NCBI RefSeq assembly: GCF_000165465.1
Contig: NC_017455.1
Span: 868,001-932,000 of the forward strand
From: Halanaerobium praevalens DSM 2228
GTDB lineage: Bacteria; Bacillota; Halanaerobiia; Halanaerobiales; Halanaerobiaceae
Length of the DNA stretch: 64,000 nucleotides
Direction: 5' to 3'
Part shown: positions 58,592 through 64,000 of the stretch, one piece after another
Layout of the letters: the number at the start of each line of letters is the position of its first letter
How positions within the stretch are numbered: position 1 is the first letter of the stretch
The notes under the pieces: generated by a model
What the model was told of the DNA's origin: nothing
Seen by the model: the letters and a program-made list of their open reading frames with translations, nothing else
The model's database searches: none
Program-made: the position numbers and the translations under genes

Positions 58592-61225
58592 ATGATTAAA
58601 AGTGGAGATGAAATAAGGCAGGCTTATCTTGATTTTTTTGAATCAAAAGGTCATTTGATTTTAGATAGTGCACCTTTGATTCCAAAAGATGATCCAACCC
58701 TGCTCTGGATTAATGCAGGGATGGCTCCCTTTAAGCCCTATTTTAACGGTAGTCTAGAGCCCCCTAAAACACGTATTTCTACTAGTCAAAAATGTATTAG
58801 AACAAATGATATAGAAAATGTTGGTAAAACAGCTCGCCACCACACCTATTTTGAAATGTTAGGTAATTTTTCTTTTGGTGATTATTTTAAAGAAGAAGCG
58901 ATTAGTTGGGCCTGGGAGTTTGTGACAGAGGTACTTGAATTAGAAGAAGATCGACTTTGGATTACAATTTACGAAGAAGATGAAGAAGCCTTTGCTATTT
59001 GGCATGATAAAGTTGGATTAGATGAAGAAAGAATTGTAAGAATGGGTAAAAAAGAAAATTTCTGGCAGATTGGAACTGGCCCTTGTGGACCTTGTTCTGA
59101 GATTCATTATGATCGGGGACCTGAAGCTGGAGAAAGTGAAGAAGATGTTTTAGGTGGTGAAGGTGATAGATATTTAGAAATTTGGAACCTTGTTTTTACT
59201 CAGTATAATTATACAGAAGCTGGTGAATACCAAGAATTACCAAATAAAAATATAGATACAGGGATGGGCTTAGAAAGAGTTGCATCTATTTTGCAAGCAA
59301 CAGAAACTAATTTTGAAACTGATTTAATTAAGCCTTTAATTGATCAAGTAGTAGAGATGTCTGGTATTGACTATCAAAAAGATGAGCAGAGTCTTACTTC
59401 CTATCGGGTAATTGCTGATCATATTCGTTCTGCTTCTGTAGCTATTTCTGATGGAGCTTTACCTTCAAATGAAGGTCGAGGTTATGTAATCCGTCGTTTA
59501 ATTAGAAGAGCTGCTCGTTACGGACGTAAACTTGGTTTTAAAGAACCATTTTTATATCAATTAGTAGAAAAAACTGCAGAAATAGTAGCAGCAGTTGCTC
59601 CTGATCTTAAAAAGCAGTTAGCTCATGTTAAAAATGTTATTAAATCTGAAGAAAAAAGTTTTCTTCAGACTTTAGAGCAGGGATTAAATATTTTAGAAGA
59701 TATTTTAAATAATTTAAAAGCAGAAAATAAAGAAGTGATTTCTGGCCAAGATGCTTTCCGTCTTTATGATACTTATGGATTTCCACTTGACTTAACAGAA
59801 GATATAGCAGCAGAAGAGGGAATTAAAGTGGATCAAAAGGGCTTTGAAAAAGAAATGGAAGCTCAGAGAAAAAGAGCTAGAGAAGCAAGAGCAGAAACTT
59901 CTTTTAATAATGGAGAAATAGAAAAAATATATGCTGAATATCAAGATCAAATTGAAGCAAGGAATTTTACTGGTTATCATTCATTACAAGCAAAAGCACA
60001 GATTGTTGGTTTAGTCAAAGCTGAGAAAGCACAAAAGAGTTTAAAAGCTGGAGATAAAGCAGAAATCATATTAACTAAAACTCCTTTTTATGCTGAAAGT
60101 GGTGGACAATTAGGAGATAAAGGCGTAATTAAAAATGATCAATTTGAAGCTGAAGTTAAAGACACAGTTAAAAAAGCAGAAGTTTTTGTGCATCAAGTAG
60201 AAGTTAAAAAAGGTAAAATAGAAGTTGGAGAAGAAGTTACAGCTGTTGTTTATCATAATAGGCGAGAAGCAACTGCTCGTCATCACTCAGCTACTCACCT
60301 ATTGCATAAAGCTTTAAAAGAGGTATTAGGAGAGCATGTTAATCAATCAGGGTCTTTGGTTGCTCCAGATCGATTACGCTTTGATTTTACTCATTTTTCA
60401 GCTCTTAGTTCTCAAGAATTAGAAGAGCTAGAGAGAAAAGTAAATAAAGCAATTAGAGAAAATTATCCAGTTGAAACTGAGATTAAAGCTATTGATGAAG
60501 CTAAAGATATGGGAGCTACAGCTCTTTTTGGAGAAAAATATGGTCAAGAAGTGAGAGTTGTTAAAATGGGAGACTTTAGTTTGGAACTTTGTGGAGGAAC
60601 TCATGTTAGAGCAACTGGAGATATTGGAGCTTTTAAAATAATAAATGAAAGTGGAATTGCAGCTGGAGTTAGAAGAATTGAAGCTGTAACAGGAGAATAT
60701 GCTTTAGATTATTTTAATTCTAAATTGGAGCTCTTAAACCAATTAGCAGCTGAATTAAAAACAGATCCTAATAATTTATTACAGAGAGTAAAACAAGTTA
60801 AAAAAGAACAAAAAGAATTAGAGAAAGAATTAGAAACTATGAAAGAAAAATTAGCTGGTTCTAAAAAAGATGATTTAATTGATCAGCTAGAAGAAGTTGC
60901 TGGTATTAATTTATTAACAGCTGAGTTAGAGGATTTAGATAATTCTGCTTTAAGAAATCTAACTGATCAACTTAAAGATAAAATTGATTCTGGTATAATT
61001 GTACTTGCTAGTAAAGGTGAAAATAAAGTTATTTTTGTGGCTTCAGTTAGTGAAGATTTAATTGCTAAAGGATTTAAGGCAGGTAATATTATTGCTCAAG
61101 TTGCTAAAATTGCTGGTGGTGGTGGTGGTGGACGTCCAGATATGGCTCAAGCTGGCGGTTCAAAACCTGAAAATACTAGTGCTGCCTTAGCAGAGGTTAA
61201 AAATATTATAAAAGAAAATAAATAA
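58592..61225 (+). CDS. alaS: Alanyl-tRNA synthetase
   Basis: AlaRS of 877 residues, complete: class II core (MAPFKPYFNG, RHHTYFEMLGNFSFGDYF), anticodon-recognition region, an editing domain with HHSATHLLHKAL (about 564-575) and CGGTH (about 667), and a C-Ala domain with the Gly-rich GGGGGGRPDMAQAGG. No T-box or other leader motif was recognised in the 66 bases upstream. It is followed by ireB and ruvX, a conserved order. Confidence 0.98.
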   Translation: MIKSGDEIRQAYLDFFESKGHLILDSAPLIPKDDPTLLWINAGMAPFKPYFNGSLEPPKTRISTSQKCIRTNDIENVGKTARHHTYFEMLGNFSFGDYFKEEAISWAWEFVTEVLELEEDRLWITIYEEDEEAFAIWHDKVGLDEERIVRMGKKENFWQIGTGPCGPCSEIHYDRGPEAGESEEDVLGGEGDRYLEIWNLVFTQYNYTEAGEYQELPNKNIDTGMGLERVASILQATETNFETDLIKPLIDQVVEMSGIDYQKDEQSLTSYRVIADHIRSASVAISDGALPSNEGRGYVIRRLIRRAARYGRKLGFKEPFLYQLVEKTAEIVAAVAPDLKKQLAHVKNVIKSEEKSFLQTLEQGLNILEDILNNLKAENKEVISGQDAFRLYDTYGFPLDLTEDIAAEEGIKVDQKGFEKEMEAQRKRAREARAETSFNNGEIEKIYAEYQDQIEARNFTGYHSLQAKAQIVGLVKAEKAQKSLKAGDKAEIILTKTPFYAESGGQLGDKGVIKNDQFEAEVKDTVKKAEVFVHQVEVKKGKIEVGEEVTAVVYHNRREATARHHSATHLLHKALKEVLGEHVNQSGSLVAPDRLRFDFTHFSALSSQELEELERKVNKAIRENYPVETEIKAIDEAKDMGATALFGEKYGQEVRVVKMGDFSLELCGGTHVRATGDIGAFKIINESGIAAGVRRIEAVTGEYALDYFNSKLELLNQLAAELKTDPNNLLQRVKQVKKEQKELEKELETMKEKLAGSKKDDLIDQLEEVAGINLLTAELEDLDNSALRNLTDQLKDKIDSGIIVLASKGENKVIFVASVSEDLIAKGFKAGNIIAQVAKIAGGGGGGRPDMAQAGGSKPENTSAALAEVKNIIKENK

Positions 61226-61318
61226 ATTTAAATAGGATTTATTAATCAAAACAAGGATTTTTAAGCTGGCTGAAGAAATAGTAAAATAAGGCAAATTTAA
61301 ATATGGGATGTGATATAT

Positions 61319-61579
61319 ATGGCAGCAGAAGATTTTAGCGATAAAACGATGCGATTTAAAATTAATAAAGAAGAATTAAGTGAAGCAGCATTTGTGCTGG
61401 GAAAAGTTGCAAAAGCCCTAGAAGAAAAGGGTTATAATCCTATTAACCAAATTGTTGGCTATTTACTTTCAGGAGATCCTGCTTATATAACCAGCTATAA
61501 GGATGCTAGAACAATGATTAGAACTATTGATCGAGATGAAATAATAGAAGAGTTATTATGCAGTTATTTAGATAAGTAG
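61319..61579 (+). CDS. ireB: IreB family regulatory protein (DUF965/UPF0297)
   Basis: The 86-residue protein matches the IreB family: DKTMRFKI near the start, [35 protein letters not shown] in the centre and EIIEELL at the end. In Enterococcus, IreB is a substrate of the PASTA kinase IreK and affects cephalosporin resistance. ATG 61319 is chosen; GTG 61310 lies in the GGGATGTGA ribosome-binding region. alaS-ireB-ruvX is a conserved Firmicute cluster. Confidence 0.92.
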   Translation: MAAEDFSDKTMRFKINKEELSEAAFVLGKVAKALEEKGYNPINQIVGYLLSGDPAYITSYKDARTMIRTIDRDEIIEELLCSYLDK

Positions 61580-61595
61580 GAATAATAGCTTAAAG

Positions 61596-61627
61596 GCAGC
61601 TGGATTTTTTCAGCTGCTAATTTTTTT
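61596..61627 (+). terminator. Terminator after ireB
   Basis: GCAGCTG and CAGCTGC form a short perfect stem around a T-rich loop, followed by AA and seven T. Confidence 0.75.
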
Positions 61628-61667
61628 AGCTAAAATTGAGTAAATTGCTTAGTTATTTAAACTTAAT

Positions 61668-61696
61668 TTGCTTATTGCTTCAAATAATTATATAAT
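61668..61696 (+). promoter_or_regulatory. Predicted promoter for ruvX
   Basis: TTGCTT (61668-61673) and TATAAT (61691-61696) are 17 bases apart. Confidence 0.65.
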
Positions 61697-61731
61697 ACCA
61701 TATTGAAGAAAGAAAATTGGAGGCAGGAGAT

Positions 61732-62139
61732 TTGAGAATTTTAGGTATAGATTATGGTAATAAAAGAGTGGGTATTGCAGTTAGTGATGCTCTTGGTTGG
61801 ACAGCTCAACCATTAGTAACCCTAAAGATGAATGGTCATCAAAAACTATTGGTCGAGATAAAAAAATATATAGATAAATATGATGTTGAAAAAATTATAG
61901 TAGGTATGCCTTATAATCTTGATGGCTCAAGAGGTAAAAGAGCAGAAATAACTCAGGCTTTTATCAATTTTTTAAATAACCAGCTTGAGATTCCAATTCA
62001 GATTCAAGATGAAAGATTGACTACAAAACAGGCTCAAAACATATTATTAGAAGCAGATGTTAGTCGTCAGGGAAGAAAAAAGGTTATTGACAAATTAGCT
62101 GCCTCTTTAATTTTACAATCTTATTTAGATTCTTTATAA
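61732..62139 (+). CDS. ruvX: Holliday junction resolvase-like RuvX (YqgF)
   Basis: The 135-residue RNase H-fold protein has GIDYGNKRVGIAVSD near the N-terminus with the catalytic Asp, VGMPYNLDGSRG (about 67-78), QDERLTTKQA and DKLAASLILQSYLD at the end with the last Asp. YqgF proteins act on pre-16S rRNA 5' ends in E. coli and may resolve junctions. TTG 61732 is chosen because GGAGG lies eight bases upstream; the upstream TTG 61717 does not have one. Confidence 0.95.
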   Translation: MRILGIDYGNKRVGIAVSDALGWTAQPLVTLKMNGHQKLLVEIKKYIDKYDVEKIIVGMPYNLDGSRGKRAEITQAFINFLNNQLEIPIQIQDERLTTKQAQNILLEADVSRQGRKKVIDKLAASLILQSYLDSL

Positions 62140-62202
62140 TTTATTAATCTGTTCTAAAAAATAAATTATTAATAGAACATAAAAAAGGAAAGGAGAATTA
62201 TT

Positions 62203-62469
62203 ATGAGTAATGGTAAATTTTGGATTGACGAAAAGAAAAAAGAATTAGTTTTATCAGATGAGACTGGTGAAAGCAGATTTATTATTGAAGAAGATATGAT
62301 AATTGATGGAGTAAAATATTTAATTATTGTTGATGCTAGAGCTGATGAAAATGCTGATGGAACAGTTGTTAAGATTTTAAATGAAGGTGAAGAAGAAATT
62401 ATAGCTCCAGTAGAAGAAAAAGAAGAATTCGAAAAAGTAAAAGCTCAATATTTAGAAAACATTGAGTAA
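62203..62469 (+). CDS. DUF1292 family protein
   Basis: A small acidic 88-residue protein with the DUF1292 pattern EDMIIDGVKYLIIVDA in the middle and a Glu-rich end. These proteins commonly follow ruvX in Firmicutes. Function unknown. GGAAAGGAG precedes ATG 62203. Confidence 0.82.
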   Translation: MSNGKFWIDEKKKELVLSDETGESRFIIEEDMIIDGVKYLIIVDARADENADGTVVKILNEGEEEIIAPVEEKEEFEKVKAQYLENIE

Positions 62470-62535
62470 TGATTACTTTAAAGCAACTAGATTCAATAAT
62501 GACTAAAATTTATTTTTGATTAAGGGAGGAAGAGT

Positions 62536-63555
62536 TTGAAGTTGAAAAAAATTGCTTTTTTATTTTTAATTTTTATTTTAAGTTTAAGTCTTTTTTTAAA
62601 GTTAGATTCTTTAATAGAGCCAGTTGATCAAGTTAATCCTAAACAAGTTAGGATTAAAATTGAGGCTGGAATGAGTGGCAGAGCAATAGCTGATCGCTTA
62701 GAAGAAAAAGGAGTTATTAAATCTTCTAAGGTCTTCTATTTTTTATTAAGACTTAAAAAGATAAATAATCTGCGTACAGGTTATTATCAAATTTCAACTT
62801 CAAACACTCTTTTAGAAATAATAACTAAAATCCAAACTGGCAAAGAAGAAGAATTTAAAATTACTATTCCAGAGGGTTTTACTTTTGATGAAATTATAAC
62901 TAGATTTTCAGAACTTGATTTTCCTAATTATGAATCTCAAAAATTAAAACAAGAAATTTATCAGCTGTTGCCAAAATTAAAAGAAGAGCTAAATTTTAAA
63001 GCAAATATTATAAAGTCAGAATTAATTTATCCAGTTGAAGGAATAATTATTCCTACAACTTATAAATTTCCACTTAGTTATCAGGAAGCAGACATTGTAA
63101 ATTATTTGGTCAAATATTTTATTAAAAATAGGGTTCCAGTTTTAAAAAAAGCAGCAAAGAACAATAAATTTTCTGCTTATGAACTGCTAATTATTGCTTC
63201 TCTAATTGAAGAAGAAGGTAAAATAGATTCTGAAAATGAAATTATTGCTTCTGTAATTTATAATCGCTTAGCTAAAAAAATGCCACTTCAGTTAGATGCT
63301 ACAGTGCAATATGCTTTAGCAGAAAGAACAAAAAGAGTTCTTTATTCTGATTTAGAAGTTGATTCACCTTATAATACTTATAAAATAAAAGAACTGCCAC
63401 CAACTCCAATAGCAAGTCCAGGTGCTAAAGCTCTCAAGGCAGCTATTAATCCAGCTGCTACAAATTATTTGTTTTATTTTGCTCAAGCAGATGGGAGCCA
63501 TATTTTTAGCAGAAATTATCAAGAGCATTTAAATAAACAGAGACAAAGAAATTAA
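62536..63555 (+). CDS. mltG: Endolytic murein transglycosylase MltG
   Basis: MltG cuts nascent glycan strands in the inner membrane. The 339-residue protein has an N-terminal membrane anchor (IAFLFLIFILSLSLFL), a LysM-like part (IEAGMSGRAIADRL) and the YceG catalytic domain with the active-site Glu in IASLIEEEGKID (about residues 224-235), YNRLAKKMPLQLDATVQYAL and YNTYK. The start is TTG 62536 behind GGAGGA. It is complete. Confidence 0.95.
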   Translation: MKLKKIAFLFLIFILSLSLFLKLDSLIEPVDQVNPKQVRIKIEAGMSGRAIADRLEEKGVIKSSKVFYFLLRLKKINNLRTGYYQISTSNTLLEIITKIQTGKEEEFKITIPEGFTFDEIITRFSELDFPNYESQKLKQEIYQLLPKLKEELNFKANIIKSELIYPVEGIIIPTTYKFPLSYQEADIVNYLVKYFIKNRVPVLKKAAKNNKFSAYELLIIASLIEEEGKIDSENEIIASVIYNRLAKKMPLQLDATVQYALAERTKRVLYSDLEVDSPYNTYKIKELPPTPIASPGAKALKAAINPAATNYLFYFAQADGSHIFSRNYQEHLNKQRQRN

Positions 63556-63568
63556 AAGGAAGTAGATT

Positions 63569-64000
63569 ATGAAAATTACTGATATCAACAATAAATTTTC
63601 AAAGCAAAATTATATAGAAGCTGAATTTAAAGAACTTGAAAAAGAATGTTTAAAAAATAGAATTCCAATTATTGATCGAGATGCAGCGGATTTATTAAAA
63701 TTGCAATTAAAAATTAAAAATCCTAAAAAAATATTAGAAATTGGAACTGCTTGTGGATTCTCAACTCTTTTATTAGCTAAATATAGTTCGGCTGAAACTT
63801 TAATTACTGGAATTGAATTAAAACAGGCAAGATTTAGAGAAGCTAAGAAAAATTTTGAGAAATTTAATTATCAAAAAAAAATTAACTTAAAAGCTGGAGA
63901 TGCTTTTGATGTCTTAATGTATTTAAAAGGGAATTATGATTTTATTTTTTTGGATGCTGCCAAAGGGCAGTATTTTTATCTTTTTGAATATTTAATGGAG
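63569..64000 (+). CDS. O-methyltransferase YrrM/TrmR type, 3' end outside window
   Basis: The first 144 residues of a class I SAM-dependent methyltransferase: motif I is LEIGTACGFSTLLLA, followed by GIELKQARFREAK and DFIFLDAAKGQY. In B. subtilis the homologue TrmR (YrrM), encoded next to mltG (YrrL), methylates 5-hydroxyuridine in tRNA. The gene continues beyond the window. AAGGAAG precedes ATG 63569. Confidence 0.9.
   Translation, partial: MKITDINNKFSKQNYIEAEFKELEKECLKNRIPIIDRDAADLLKLQLKIKNPKKILEIGTACGFSTLLLAKYSSAETLITGIELKQARFREAKKNFEKFNYQKKINLKAGDAFDVLMYLKGNYDFIFLDAAKGQYFYLFEYLME

Overview
The window is a gene-dense, AT-rich piece (roughly 30% GC by eye) of a chromosome from an anaerobic low-GC Firmicute. 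The gene set points to Halanaerobiales, probably Halanaerobium: an IspH-S1 fusion, FabK, a class II photolyase, T-box control of tRNA synthetase genes and many TTG starts. The genus is an inference; no 16S gene is present. Nearly everything is core housekeeping. I see no insertion sequence, prophage, CRISPR array, toxin-antitoxin pair or defence island.

Layout. 1-6.3 kb: YceD (cut off at its 5' end) and L32, then plsX-fabK-fabG-acpP, rnc, aroH, cmk and plsC. 6.4-13.4 kb: the ispH-rpsA fusion, a DUF512 radical-SAM-like protein, der, plsY, gpsA and HU. 13.5-18.1 kb: MscS channel, photolyase, ferritin, a small unknown CxxC protein and an MTA/SAH deaminase. 18.1-27.4 kb: a tightly packed, partly overlapping run of UPF0182, the YmfF/YmfH M16 pair, an MFS transporter, queG and a TGS-type nucleoside kinase, which ends in a 42-bp antisense overlap with a HAD nucleotidase. 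28-36 kb: nth, PIN-PhoH, a TPR-SpoIID protein, an FMN riboswitch with ribU, a beta-lactamase-fold hydrolase, trmL and a LysM/M23 endopeptidase.

36-41 kb holds twelve tRNA genes (Lys, fMet, Phe, Leu-GAG on the minus strand, Val-TAC, Asp, Phe, Gly, Cys, Leu-TAA, Val-GAC, Leu-TAA) around an orphan TrpX-like binding protein, a cyclophilin, a YdjM-like protein and an LCP-like protein. 41-49.5 kb is a translation block: T-box-thrS, L20-type leader-infC-rpmI-rplT, an rRNA methyltransferase, and T-box-pheS-pheT. 49.5-57 kb: zapA, cvpA, polX, mutS2 and, convergent, a class A PBP. 57-64 kb: tyrS, alaS, ireB, ruvX, a DUF1292 gene, mltG and the start of a yrrM-type methyltransferase.

The most interesting signals concern translation initiation and RNA-level control. 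IF3 appears to start with AUC. The initiator tRNA lacks the usual three G:C pairs in its anticodon stem. ispH appears to start with CTG. tyrS has no T-box but has a compact leader with two mutually exclusive hairpins and a short overlapping ORF. No wholly new multi-gene system was found.
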